A DNA stretch of 64,000 nucleotides from Immersiella caudata. Taxonomy: Eukaryota; Ascomycota; Sordariomycetes; Sordariales; Lasiosphaeriaceae. Position 1 is the first letter of the stretch. Each line of letters opens with the position of its first letter. Both the position numbers and the translations under genes were made by a program. Location: contig JAULSU010000002.1 in assembly GCA_030512335.1 (NCBI GenBank), positions 372,001 to 436,000 of the forward strand. The letters are read 5' to 3'. The notes beneath the pieces were generated by a model, which had not been told where the DNA came from, did not search any database, and saw nothing but the letters and a program-made list of their open reading frames with translations. Shown here in pieces: positions 22,060 to 34,085 of this stretch.

Positions 22060-25000
22060 TTCTTCGTGTGGCTTCTTCTTATCGGTTTAAGCTTTAGCTT
22101 GTTCCGTTAGGATAAAGCTGCACGTTAAGTGATTATTTTATATAACTGATAATACTATTATAATGCCTTTTACACCGTGGTCCTCCGGGGTTAACGCCTT
22201 TTTAATAATAGTTATGGTCGATTTGGATTTTTACAGTGGAATTTCTGAAATAGCTCTGGGTAAAAGAGGTTATCGACTGGCTTTTAAGAATTCGACTTAG
22301 GGTTGTAATCTAGCTATTTAATAAGATAATAAAGTTAACTTTTACGATATTATAAGTCTAAAATTCCTTTAATATCGAAGTCTTTTCGTTAACGTAAACT
22401 TCGATCTTCTTCTTAATTAATACATTTTAACGCTAACTTAGAAGGGAGATATAGAAAACCTTAATCCGTACTTTTAAAAAAGCAGGTAAGTTTAATTTGT
22501 AATTAAAGGTGGTGATCCTTCTTTTTACATAAAATGGTTTAAGTCGCTTAAAGTCGATTTTTCTACTTAGTTGTTTAATAAGTAAATTTTAGGAGAAAAG
22601 GTAAACAGGGTCCCCCTTTTAAAAAGTTAATTCTTTAGCTCTTTTATTATCGTAATAGCCTTTTATTTATTTACGGGTAAATTTAAGTTTAGTTTCAAGG
22701 TAATCGTGTAGTTTTTAGAGTTTATCGGCTTAAATAGCGGCTTAGGGTATATCCCTCAGTGGTCCTTAACAGAGTTTTAGTTCTCGTCCGAAAAGTGTAA
22801 AAAATACAGAGACTTTAGTTAACTTAATAATAGTAGTGTTATAGGTTATTTACGCTGTTAGTAGTAGTTTAAGTTAGTTATCTTGTTTAAAGTTAATAAA
22901 TGCTTAAAAATACGTCTTAAGGGTTTAATTTAAGCGTTTTATCTGTTTATCGGTTTAAGGGTAGAAAGTTATTAAGAGCTTACTTTTTACACCCATTTGT
23001 AGTATCAGTCCCTGTTAGAATTTGGAGACGAATAGCTTATCGCGATCGGAAACGATATTATCGGGCTCTTTAAAGGTGTTAGGAGATAATATGCTGTTTG
23101 AAAAGGTAAATAAGTTGTTCGGCTGTTATTTGTGTTAAGCATGGTAAAAAGTATACCCATTTCGTCAGTCTGTCAACGACTACCCAGATAAAGTTATAGC
23201 TAACACTTATTATAGCTGAATCCTTTAAATCGGTGATTCCGGTGATGAAGTCTATTAAGATGGATTTCCATAGTGTGCTAGGGGTTAAAAAGGGCTTAAG
23301 AAGTTTATAAGGGTTATGTCTGTGTGTTTTCGTTTAGTTATAGATATTATAGTCATTAATAACCTCTTCCACCAGCTCTTTTATTCTTAGGAATACGTAT
23401 CTTTATTACACTTACGATAGTGTTTTTACTTTTCTTATATATCCTTTAACTCTTACCTTATACACTTATTAGATAAACTTCTTCTGCTTCTCTAAGTCGT
23501 AGATATAAAGCTTCCCTTTTAGGAAAAAGAGGTCCTTTAAGCGCATTCCCCCTTCTAATTTTCTTATTATTTTTCATTTCTTTTTATAGGGGGTGTAAAG
23601 TCCTTTAATCTAATAAGTAATATTACAGTTCTACTTATATCTTTTTTTCTAACCTGGAAATCTTCCTGTTCTTAATTCACGTGGTACTCCCGGTAGGTGT
23701 TAGTAAAGATTCAGAGGCCATTATTAGCCACTTAGTCTGGGAATTCGGTTATAAAGACCTGGGCTTCCTCTGGTATTTAATCGTCAGAGGTTTATAGTGT
23801 ATATTTTAAGGTGTTATTAGTGGTTTAAGTGAATATAGTCACAGGTTTAAAGTCCTTTACGTTTTCTTAGTAATCGTAACGCCGGCTTAAGGCGTCTGCC
23901 CTACTGTTTTCAGTTCTGTTAACGTAATGGATCTTAAAGTAAAACAGTGTTATTAACTTAGCCCACCTTACTTATCTAGGGCTAAACTTTTTCGTTAAAA
24001 AGTAGTATAAATTATTATAATTAGATAAAACCTTAACTGGTTCTTCGGTGCCACTAATGTATAAAGCTTATTTAGAAAAATACTAGATAATTAACATTAG
24101 TTCCTTATCGTGGATAGGGTACTTTATTACTGGGCCGTAAATTCCCTTTAATAAAAAGGCCACGGGGTGTAAAAATCCGACGTCTTTTATTTAACTTAAC
24201 ACTCTTTTATAGATATAGTTAAAAGCGCTAGTTTCCACTGCAAAGGGTTTTAAAAAAGTCGGGGAGTGCAAGCACGGTTATGGTTATAAAGGCGTGTTTT
24301 AATGCTTTAAACGCCTTTTATTATCAGTCCGTCTACTCAAATAACTTCCCTTCGCCCGTTAACTCATAAAGTAATTTGGCGATTTTAACGAAATGTTATA
24401 TAAACCGTTAATAAAAGTTTATAAAGCCGATAAAGGCTTAAACTCCCTTTTAAAAAATGGGTGTAAACCAGTTAGTACCTACTTCGACTTTTAACCGTTA
24501 CATTTTTATTTTCCCAGGTAAAATCCTAAACCCTAAGAAGTTAAGTTCCTAAACGTAAAACCGACTTTTAACCGGGTTTACCGTTAGGTTTACCATTTTT
24601 AATATAAAGAGGACAAAGTAAATATATTTATAATACTTTTATCTCCTTTTAGGTAAATAAGGATATCGTTAAAGTAAATAAATATAAACTTATTAATAAA
24701 GGGGTGGAAAACGTGGTTAATTGTGCTTTAGTACGTCGCTAAAGTATTAGTAAGCCTAAAAGGTATTATACAGTATTTATAGTGTCCTAGGCGTGTCTGG
24801 AAGGCAGTTTTATACTTATCTTTAGCCCTTACTCGCTGGTGTCCGAACGTGTTAAGGGAGTTGAATATTAAAAATCGGTCTGTGTTAACGATCTTCTCGG
24901 TAAGTTCGCTAGTTAAGGGTAATAGGTATCGATTTTTTTAATGATATCTTTATTTAATAACCAGTAATTGACTACTATCCGCAGTTTACCATCCTTTTTA

Positions 25001-27000
25001 AGTATAAATAAAACTAGGTAACCTGCTAATAATTAAGATTCCTAAATAAATCCTAGGGTGAGGTTTTCTTTAATATACTCTTGGAGGGCTTCGGCTTAAC
25101 GTGGTCCGAGATAGTATATTAGGAAGGATTTCAACTAAACCCCTGGCTTTAATTTAATTTTATAGTTAAAAGGTTTATAATCTGGTAAGAGTAATAACTT
25201 CTTTCCAAACACTAAATACTTCCGGTATTCCTTAAAGACTTTAAACATACTATCCTAGACTTATTATTACAGCTGGCTTTTGTACCGTTTTACCGTCTCC
25301 TTTAATGGTTAATATACCTCCTTTAATAGTTAATATACTCCCACCTTCTAGTTATCGCCAGATTCATAACTTGAGTCGTAAGGGTCGTCTGCCTTATAAA
25401 ATCGTATCTATAACGGGGATAGTTTATTAACCTTAACGTTTTTCGGATCATCCTCCTTAGGTACGGTATCCGGGTGTCTTTACTTTTAATAATCGGGACC
25501 TTTTTATGGTTAAAACTAAGTTAGCCGGCGTTCTAATCGATCGTAAGGTTATATTTTTTCAGCTATAGCTTACCTAAGATTATATTATAATCGTAAACTA
25601 ATAAAACATTAAAAGTTATTTCCTAAACGTAATTATCCACTGTGATTAAAAGTGGTACTCTATAAGTAAGTATTCTGTTATTATATATATAAAGTTCTCC
25701 CTCTTTTAAGCGGATTATTATCAGCTAAGCTTATTTATAATAAGGGAGTTTTTTCTAGTTAAATAACTTAAAATCAATAATATCAGCTACGTTACTGTTA
25801 TCAATTATTACTTATACGCGGAAGGGTTTTCTAAAACCGTCCGTCGCGTCTACATAAACAGACCAATAATTCCTTTCTTCTTCAAAATAGGTTATTATAA
25901 CAGTTCTGTCGTTAAAAGGTCTTTTCTAGCTTAACTGATAAATACCTCTTCTTCATCTCGTAGCTTTTACTATCTAGCGAATTACTAGCTTTTAACTTTA
26001 GAAGAGGGCCTGGACTTGTTTCCTAAACAGGTTTTAAGGTAAATATCGTAAAGTCTTTACTTATTTAGCGTGATACCTTGTGCGTTATAGGGAAGGTTTT
26101 AGTCGACTTTAAAGGGTTTAATATTATAAAGTCGTCAGAACTCGGGGTATAAGTGGTGGTGTTATAGCGGGTTCCTCGTCCGCTACTCCTAGTAATCCCT
26201 TTAATGTTTGTACATATTAATCCTTCGCTTTTCGGCGCATATAGAGGCAACAGTCCCTATCCTGGTAATCAACTAGGTTACTATCGGGGTCCTTTACATA
26301 TATTATTAAAGTATTTTATTAGTAAACATAATAGTGGCTTTGTAGCCCTTTTCCCTTATCCTAACGTGATAATACTTAAGTTTAATATAACATTGTATTT
26401 TAATTATTATTTAATCCTCTGGGGTGGTTGGGAAGTGTTAAAAATAGGTTTTTAGGCCTAGGTGGTAGGCGAGTGTGTAAGAGTTATACACGTAATCGAT
26501 CTATAAGATTTCGTTATAATACGGTAAGTTTAAAAGGGCTGGTTCCGTTAAATACACCCTATCTAATACAGGGTCGGCTTAAATTAGTACACTCTTTAGA
26601 TCCTTAGAGATCTCTTACCATTATAAGGGTTTACATATTAAAGCTGGTTTATAGAATACGTCTCCGGCGGAGTGTTTATTATATTGTTACAAATTAATAA
26701 ACTTCTTTATAGTGTAAAGGAACGTTACCTTTTATATTATAGCCACGGTGGTCTTTTTATAATCGTCGGTAAACTTCTACACGTAGTTAATCTTATATAG
26801 GGTTTAAAAGTATAATTTATTAGGGCCTCCCCAGTGTTCGTTTTATCCTAAGTAGCCATAATTACACTTATCCCTTTCCAGGTAATATTACACAGCCTTA
26901 TCAAACAGTTAGAGGGTTAAAGACGTGGCCTATTGGTATTATTACCAGGGAGACTTTTTATCGTAACCTAAGATAAAGGCTACCCTGTCTTCGGCTTTTT
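22060..27000 (-). repeat. Gypsy retrotransposon, fullest decayed copy
   Basis: Minus-strand pol in the order integrase (23,100-23,260: DFITGI then VVVDRLTKW-like), RNase H (about 24,170-24,270: PFAVET-like), reverse transcriptase (24,653-24,684: YFNDILIY, where the first Asp of YxDD has become Asn), then protease/gag toward 26,500. Every part is broken by stops. The YFND change is a C:G to T:A transition. Positions 22,885-22,893 are the empty counterpart of the hAT-I insertion site at 6,088-6,095. Confidence 0.8.
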
Positions 27001-28030
27001 TAACAGACCGTTTAAATAAATTGTAGGCGCGGGCTGAGATCCTCTAAGGGATCATTCTTTCCACGTATTTTCCTTAAGCCCTTACGACTTTAAGAGGAAA
27101 CAGTTCTTCGTATAAGGGGCCTTTTAAAGCCGAAGTTTCTTTTACTAAAAATCGGTTTATCTTATCCTACACCCTAAGGTCTTTACTCCGTGTAAACACT
27201 TCTTCCTAAAGTCGGTCTTTTATTAACCTACACCTCTAAGGGGACTTTACTTAATCCTTCCTCTATTATCTTATAATCGTTATCGTCACTTCCTTCTAAA
27301 GCTTACTAACCGTTAGGTAAATTACTTATCCAGTCGTCACTTCCCGAGTTTACCATTTGTATCATCAGGTCGTTTTTATCAGTTATCCGGACTGTTTTCC
27401 CTTTAAAAAGGGGTTTAAACCTGCTATAATACCTTTAAAATGAAAGGAATTAATGACTATTTAAGGTAGAAACCTTTTTTAAAATAGTTTAGATTAAGTT
27501 ACATTATAGGCCCCTGTTTTATTACGTCTTGAAAATCTTTATCTACTTTATAAACAACTCCTCCAACTGTTATTTTAAGTGTAATAACTTTAACATTCGT
27601 TATAACGCGTTAAACCCCAATAGCGTTTAATAAAACGTGATAATTTATTAAGAAGGCTTATTTAGATAAGGATAAAAATACTAAATAGGATAAAGTTAAC
27701 GAGTTTAAGTTAAACATGTACAGAAGTGGGAAAAACTTTACCACTTATAAAAACAGCGCTAATAGCTTAAGGGTCTTACGGAGCGGGTAATTACTTACAA
27801 CGTTAGGATGTTTCGTTTTTCTAAGGTTAAAAGGTGAGGTAATAATTACTTTTAAAGTAGGTATTGTATAGTTTAATTATATTATATATTTTAACGGATA
27901 GTTCTTTTACTTAGGGAGTCATATCTTTTCTTGAAACAGTGTAATTGATTACATAATGTTACTCCGTCCTCATTCACAGGTGTAGATCTGTTCTTAAGGT
28001 GGTGATAATTGGGTTTTATAAAAGTGAATT
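27001..28030. repeat. AT-rich decayed repeat, no gene seen
   Basis: Probably the 5' end and LTR of the preceding Gypsy copy. The 90-codon frame at 27,891-28,163 overlaps the tRNA-like module and is not a gene. Confidence 0.4.
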
Positions 28031-28035
28031 CTAAT

Positions 28036-28288
28036 AAACTAAACGGTCTGTTAACGCAATAATAACGTGTTTGTATATAATAGTCTATAATAACGGTGGT
28101 GATTATCGTTAGTTTAAGTTGTTCTTGATAAGAGGTTATAAGTTTAAATCTTACATGAGTCACTTATGTAGTTTAGAAAGCGCTTATAAGCGCTTCTTAA
28201 GTTACGCGTTTTATGAAACTAATACTAATATTATAATATCTTTTACGCCGTGGCCCTTTAGCGTTAGCACCTTTTTATCGGTTATAGT
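28036..28288 (+). repeat. tRNA-like module plus 3' end of another Gypsy copy
   Basis: GGTCTGTTAACGCAATAAT at the start, a long loop insert, then GAGGTTATAAGTTTAAATC and TACATGAGTCAC, as in the copies at 14,155 and 21,970. It is followed by the shared CGCCGTGG(C/T)CCTTTAG block. The copy is cut at 28,288 by a hAT-I remnant. Confidence 0.55.
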
Positions 28289-28714
28289 TAGGGTTATTAA
28301 ATTAGTCACTAGTCATTAGTTATTTGACTGATTAACTAAGACTGATTGACTTTTAGTCACGCTTTTTCCTGACTACATTAGTTTTAGTTACAGCCCTGAC
28401 TGATTAAGGTTAGTTTTAATCAGTCTAGTGACTGACTAAGACTGACTAAAATGACTAAGGCTTATATATATATTATGTTTCATATTTTAATTAACATTAA
28501 GTATTAATTGTAATTAATTGGTTATTGTGAATGATAATAATTGTTATTATTATTACTAACAAGACTTTTTTTCGTTTCCTTTTTATTCTATTTTACTTTA
28601 TGTCGTTTTTTATCATTGCTTAATAATTCTATTATTCTTCTACAACTATATAAAGCTTTATTTTTCTCATTGTGTAATATTATTATTAAAAGCCGAAATA
28701 GGCTGGACCTAGAT
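28289..28714 (+). mobile_element. hAT-I remnant, RIP-altered and truncated
   Basis: Starts TAGGGTTATTAAATTAG, which is the hAT-I terminus CAGGGTTGTTAAATTAG with two C:G to T:A changes, and continues through the GACTAAGACT subterminal zone and 5' leader. At about 28,680 it jumps into the transposase C-terminus (KSRNRLDLD) and ends at the next hAT terminus. Confidence 0.75.
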
Positions 28715-29176
28715 CAGGGTTCGGTTTGATTTAATTTTAGTTTAATTTCTACCCAAACTAAAATTACTTAGTTTAATTTTTACCTATACTAAAATTAAGT
28801 TAGGAAAGATTAAATTAAATTAAATTAAATTATTTTCCAAAAATAACATTCTATTATACAAGGCTATATGAAGGATTACTAAATAATTATTCCTCTCCTT
28901 TTTCTTCTACTTTCTCTTTATCTCTATTTAATCCACGAAAGTCTTCTAATTTCCAGCTTTTAAGTAGTATAAGTTGTTTGACAGTATTTGGTAGTAATCT
29001 ATTTCGACGGTTTATAATAATATCATCACTAATAGAGAAAATTCGTTCAATAGGGGCCGAAGTTGCTGGTATAGCTAAATATCGGCGTGCTAATATACTT
29101 AAAACCGGGAACTAATGGAAGTTTTACTTCCAATAATCCAAAGGATTAATATCCTGATTAGATATTAGAGGTTCCC
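28715..29176 (-). mobile_element. Third hAT family, C-terminal remnant
   Basis: Starts with a hAT-like end CAGGGTTCGGTTTGATTT followed by TTTAATTT-type subterminal repeats. The minus strand of 28,880-29,130 then encodes a dimerisation segment like that of hAT-II (LARRYLAIPATSAPIERIFS, RRNRLLPNTVKQLILLKSWK). The other end is missing. It stops at a short telomere-like sequence. Confidence 0.7.
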
Positions 29177-29191
29177 TTAGGGTTAGGGTTA
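29177..29191 (+). repeat. Short telomere-like repeat (TTAGGG x2.5)
   Basis: Two and a half units of TTAGGG exactly at the junction between the third hAT remnant and a Gypsy fragment that resumes at 29,191. Too short to be a telomere. Possibly a repair scar or chance. Confidence 0.5.
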
Positions 29192-29471
29192 AGTATTCTG
29201 TTATTACATATATAGAGTTCTCCTTCTTTTAAAAAGATTAGAGTAAGTTTACTTTTTTTCTTTTTTTAATGAAAAGCTTGTATTTATTAATTAGCTTTGG
29301 GTAATAATATTAACAACGCTACCAGTGTTAATAATCACGTATATTTAAAACGGCTCTCCTTATCTGTTTATTTAATTCATAAATACACCTTTTTTACCTT
29401 TAACAATGTTCTTTTTACTTAATAAGCCGTCTTATGGTATCAAAATATGACCCTTTAAATATAGTAGTTAT
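29192..29471 (-). repeat. Gypsy fragment
   Basis: AAGTATTCTGTTATTA-type start matches 20,119 and 25,668, where the two long Gypsy copies carry the same stretch. It ends at the duplication GTTAT before the LTR-like element. Confidence 0.55.
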
Positions 29472-30124
29472 TGTTAAATTCTAGCCTCTGAGAGCGCTAA
29501 AGAGGCCCTGTATTTACAGGGCCTGCCAGTGAGGAAGGCACTGGGTACACTGCACCCACTGGGTACCCTGCACCTGCAGCCACCACCCACTAGCCACAAT
29601 GTGGCTTCGAACCTTCTGGAATCCAGAAGGTTTCAGGGCCTTCAGGGGGCCACAGAAGGCTCTGGAAGCCCACAGGCTTCCACAACCTTCTGAGGCCACA
29701 TCAGTGATTACGAGGCCTGTGGAGAGCCTCCACCATACTATTCTATTATTGTATTAGTAGTAGAAAGCTCTGGAATTTCCATTCCAGAGCTCCCACAGCT
29801 TATAACTAGCCATCTCCTCTCCTGTAATTAGCTTTCCTCTAAAGCAAGCAATTCACAAGCAATACAGTCGTTTATTACAGTGCAGAGTTCACTGAAACCT
29901 TCTGTTTTACAGCGCATAGTTCGCTGTAACTTGTCTTTTAGGCTCTGTAGTACAGGCCTTCGTTTGCTTCCTTCAGCACCTTAGTAAGCTCTGCTGTCGT
30001 ACCTCACAGCGCTCCTCCGGAGCCCTGTACTCGCATTTCTTCCCCTGACCGGAGCACTGTACTACAGGCTCCCACAGGCTCTCAGGCGCTGTAATACAGG
30101 CCTGTAGAGTGCTACAAAGCAACA
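29472..30124 (-). mobile_element. LTR-like element, copy 2 (solo LTR)
   Basis: 653 bp, inverted relative to the copy at 1,334-2,088. The ends are TGTTAAATTC and GCAACA as read here, giving TG...CA in element sense. Flanks carry a perfect 5-bp duplication GTTAT (29,467-29,471 and 30,125-30,129), typical of LTR retrotransposon integration. The body is highly similar to copy 1 and largely free of RIP. The 61-codon frame within it is not a gene. Confidence 0.8.
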
Positions 30125-30870
30125 GTTATAAGGGCTTCTTTCCTTATACTTATAATAAACGCTATCTTTATTAACGCCTATTAGTAAAGCTTGTCAGGTC
30201 CCGGCGCTATAGGGTAGGTGCTTTGGTATTTGGAAAGGGGAAAACGGAATCTTTTAACCCTTTAAGCGAGTTATAACTCATAACCTTAGCATATTAGGTT
30301 ACTTATAACCCCCTTTAAAGTAGCTTCGTTATCCGTAACCTAAGTTATATAATCATACTGTCTGTATATTACACTTGATATGCTTCTAATAAATTTACTT
30401 TTAATAAAATGTCTTTAGGTAATAAAGGATAATATTTTAACAGCAATAAGCTCGGCTATTCTACATACGATTATCGCTAAGAGAAGAAAAAAGTCAGATT
30501 TAACCCCATTTTTAAAAGCAAAACGATCTAATCCACTAATAAAAATAATCTAACAATATAAATGGTTAATTCGGGAGATAACGATTAGATAAACGGTCTC
30601 CCTAATTGCTAATAAGTTATAAAAAGAAGTAGCGATAAGGATTATAAAACAGCGGAGGAAAGACTAAGTAAAACCAACCTGCTTTAATGTATAAACTTTT
30701 ATAATAGTAAGAAATCCATAAAGACCTAAAAGGTGCATTAATTCAAGCTATCCCTATGTTATCATTGTACCCACGATAGTGTAAGGAACTTTCTGTTCCT
30801 CACGTAAGTATTCGCTTATTAATTGAACCAACTTTAATTATATCTTACTGCACTAACACCTAGGGTGTTA
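30125..30870. repeat. AT-rich decayed repeat up to the compartment boundary
   Basis: No gene. Composition changes abruptly at about 30,870, where GC-balanced sequence begins with the decayed tail of the HET-ankyrin pseudogene. Confidence 0.5.
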
Positions 30871-30877
30871 CTTTACA

Positions 30878-33465
30878 TTATAGTGATATACAACCGCTAT
30901 TAACCAGTAAACTCCCGTCTGTAAGTACTTGCTTCTGTATTACCCCTCTCTGCCCGCCCAACCTATCTAGCGACCTCGCCGACCGATTATCGACGGGCAC
31001 AGGTCGTAACACCTTCCTATCTTCTTCACTACCTTCTTTATCTTCTTCTCCATGTACCTTTAGAAGCTCCAAACACAACTTACGTTTTTCCCAGCCACCC
31101 CAATCCCACGCACACCCTTCATCCTGTGGCCGCCCTTGCTCTGCCCACCAGAGAGCCCCTTCATTTGAAGGTTGCCCTCTACCTGGCCACCAGTCGTCAT
31201 CCTCCGCCATTGAATGGGGCTTCGCTCCATGATCGAGCAATAACTTAATTGTCACCTGTGTCTGCTCCGCGCTGCAGAAGAAGCTCAGCGACGTCGATGT
31301 GGTTATTTTCCACAGCGTAGGCCAGCGATTCTCCGAGATTGAGACAGGCACGGTGGTTGATCAAAAAACGACAAGTGCGCACGGCTCCCCGTTTTGCCGC
31401 CACGCAAAGGGGGTTGCGCCGTCCTCCGTCTTGGCATTCACATCAGCTCCGTGCTCGATGAGCCAATCGATGAATTTGATTTCGCTGTCGGGGCGAAGCT
31501 GCTTCCGATTGTGGCCTTCTCTCTGTAAGCCGCCCGCTGCAACGAGATGGAGCAGCGCCTCAGCTTGGTAGCCACTCGTGTTGATGTCGGCGCCATCTTC
31601 AACGAGCAGCTTGACTGTTTCTAGCGGGATTGGAGGTGCCATCATGAGGATTTGCTGGCCAATCCGGTAATCCTGAATGGGCATCCGATCCAAGAGCGAT
31701 CCTAGAATCGTCATGCTCTTTCCTGATGCCCTGACAGCCGCTTCGATAAGTGAGATGCTTTGATCGTGGGCGTGCCGAGCCGCTTAGGTGAGGACGTGAT
31801 CGATGTTGGTGCGGAGAGTCTTATCTCCTCTTTCCCGTTTGTCAAGAGGAGCTCGATAATAGACTTCCCACTGGTAGAGTTGTGTGCGGCACCCCTCCAG
31901 ATGTTCTCGGTGATAAGAGTACTGGGCCCCTTGCCGGGTAAGCGCCAACATGATCTCCTCGCCACATCCGCTATTTCTCACCGCGACTTCAACTACTTGC
32001 GATGTGATGTGTGATTCCGAGATGTCGCAATGTTTGAGAAGCAGATGCACGATATTCGCTCCCCTCAGGTGGTTACCCGCGGCCGCTACGACGACTCCAT
32101 CGGTGATGGCCTCCTTTGAGGTTTGGCTCAACAAGAACTCAACAATTTTCTTCACCTGCGATGTCGCCGGACGCTACCGCTTCCATCAAGCCGGAGTACC
32201 AGACCGTGGGAGGCCTTTGATGCGACCCGGAGGTAAATAGAAGCTTCAGCATCTTTGGTGCGTCGATACCACACCTCACCGCTGACAGGAGTGTCTGAAG
32301 GGCCAAAGGGAGCTTAGGGAATTCTTCCAAGATAAACGAAACCGCTTCTTCCCTACCCATCCCCTGTTGCATAACTCTCTCCAGTGCGGCGGTGGTGTAG
32401 TGCCTGACCTTCCCACAGAATGTGCGAAGGTCCGTGGGCTTTGAATCGAGTCCAACTCAACGGGATAGAGAAATCCAAAGACCTTCTTTAGAAGAGACTG
32501 CTCGTTCCCGTCGGCGTAGACTGGCTGTATGTGGTTGATGGAATCGTCCGTCGTCATGCTCAACAAGGCATAGACTAGATCTCGAGGGTCCTTCGCGTCG
32601 CAGCCACCAAAACGGTCCAACAGGGTAGGGAGGTCTTGTCTCTCGCCAAACCACGAAGTCTAGCGGAATGGTCCAGGCATCATATCCAACATGGCCTGAC
32701 AGTGTCTGGCTAATGGAATCGTACGTCCCAGTAGGAGGTACGGGCCAATTCCGAAGATTCGTGCCGAGACAAAGGCTTTTCCGCAGCAAACCACAGCAAC
32801 GCGGGAGTGAGCCACCTCCTGCACGATCCATACTCTTCGAAACCAAGGCCGACTCAACAGGTCGCGGAGCCCCTCGCATTGCTTTGCGCGATTCCCTCGG
32901 CGGCAGTCGCTCCACAGATGTAGCCACTGCTCCCTGGTCCAGGCTTTATGCGCTTGGGAACGTCCTTTCACCTCAAGCCGTCGAAGGGCGTAAAGACAGT
33001 GATCCGTCAGCCATGTTGGCGAACCCAGCCAGTAGATGACCCGGAATGCGCGTTTGCAAGTCAGACCCATGTGTCGCACTTGATGGCCGCGCTCAGCGTC
33101 ATTTGCCTGATCGATACAAATAGCATCGATCCATACGATTCGATCTTCCCCAGGAAGTTACAGATATTCGAGTGCATCGTACAGGTTTTTGGTGATGTAA
33201 AAAGGCTTCCCGCCGATGTCAATGACACGTACGAGAGGGCTTCGTAGGAAATAGCTTCATTCCTGTCGATGGCCCTGGTCGAGGGTGCCTGAAAGAGCTC
33301 GCGGCTTCTCATAATTCCTTCGCCTTTCAAGATACGTAGGAGCCGAAACGCCGGCCCTTCAAGGTCCAGTGGCTCATACTGGAATACATCCGAGTTAGGC
33401 TCAACTATCCGGCGGACTGCGGGTGAATGGAGGTCATAGCAAAAGAGTAGAGGTTTTGAAAGCAT
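30878..33465 (-). pseudogene. HET domain-ankyrin repeat protein, broken
   Basis: The start at 33,465 encodes FQYEPLD and FRLLRIL, then YEALSY, the usual opening of a HET domain. A deletion and frameshift near 33,240 remove the WG that should follow. The main frame then runs with in-frame stops through WIDAICIDQ, WLGSPTW, LSRPWFRRVWIVQEV and, after a TAG at 32,658-32,660, CDAKDPRDLVYALL. Downstream come AAAGN-type fungal repeats (32,155-31,784) and ankyrin-like repeats (31,714-30,900: LLVEDGADIN, LIEHGADVN, LLLDHGAKP) in shifted frames. HET proteins act in allorecognition and programmed cell death. This one cannot be made whole by splicing. It abuts the AT-rich island. Confidence 0.85.
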
Positions 33466-34085
33466 TGTAGCAGAAATTTGCGACAGACAGGGTAATAGAC
33501 GAGGTTGAGCTAGGTGTGCGAAATACGGAGTCTGAGAAGTTGCCGAGAGATTGAAAAGGCAGACATCGGAAATGAACCTAACTGAGACCCAATGCGGGGT
33601 CCTAGGCTGCCTCAAGCTCGCTCGTCCAACTGGCACGCCAAGAAGGGGGCCCAAATCTGGGAACGTAGCAGGTGAATCGTTGGACAAAACCCGAGCTGAG
33701 CTGGGATGAACTAACCCAAAGTTGATTGAACTGAACCAATCTAAATCTGGGAAGTTTGGGACCGCGCAATCCAATCCAATTCACAGTGGTCTCTCAGTTG
33801 ACAATTGTATTCGCCCTACAAAAGAAGGAAGGGGTATCTTGAAACACTGGAATGGGTCTCATAAATAACAACAACGATGTAATCTTGAAAGATAGGTCAA
33901 CTGATTACTGCACTGATATCCAACCCCCATATACCGGCCCGGTAAGTGCAGGGGTGGTGGCAAAATGCATAGTTTCACGGCAACAATATCATTGTGGTCA
34001 TTGGAGAGAGATCGCGAGATCTAGCTCTGCTGTATAATGCCAAAACTTCTGTAAGCTCAAATATACCCACCAAACCAGACTCAAC
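33466..34085. other. Intergenic spacer
   Basis: Leader side of the HET-ankyrin pseudogene and 3' flank of the methyltransferase. The short frames here show no family signature. Confidence 0.5.

Noticed and set aside
26065..26455. Small ORFs on both strands in the AT-rich island
   Set aside because: They fall in decayed Gypsy sequence, with no start context, length or motif beyond chance.
29177..29191. Telomere or chromosome end
   Set aside because: Only 15 nt, with repeat sequence and then normal genes continuing on the right.
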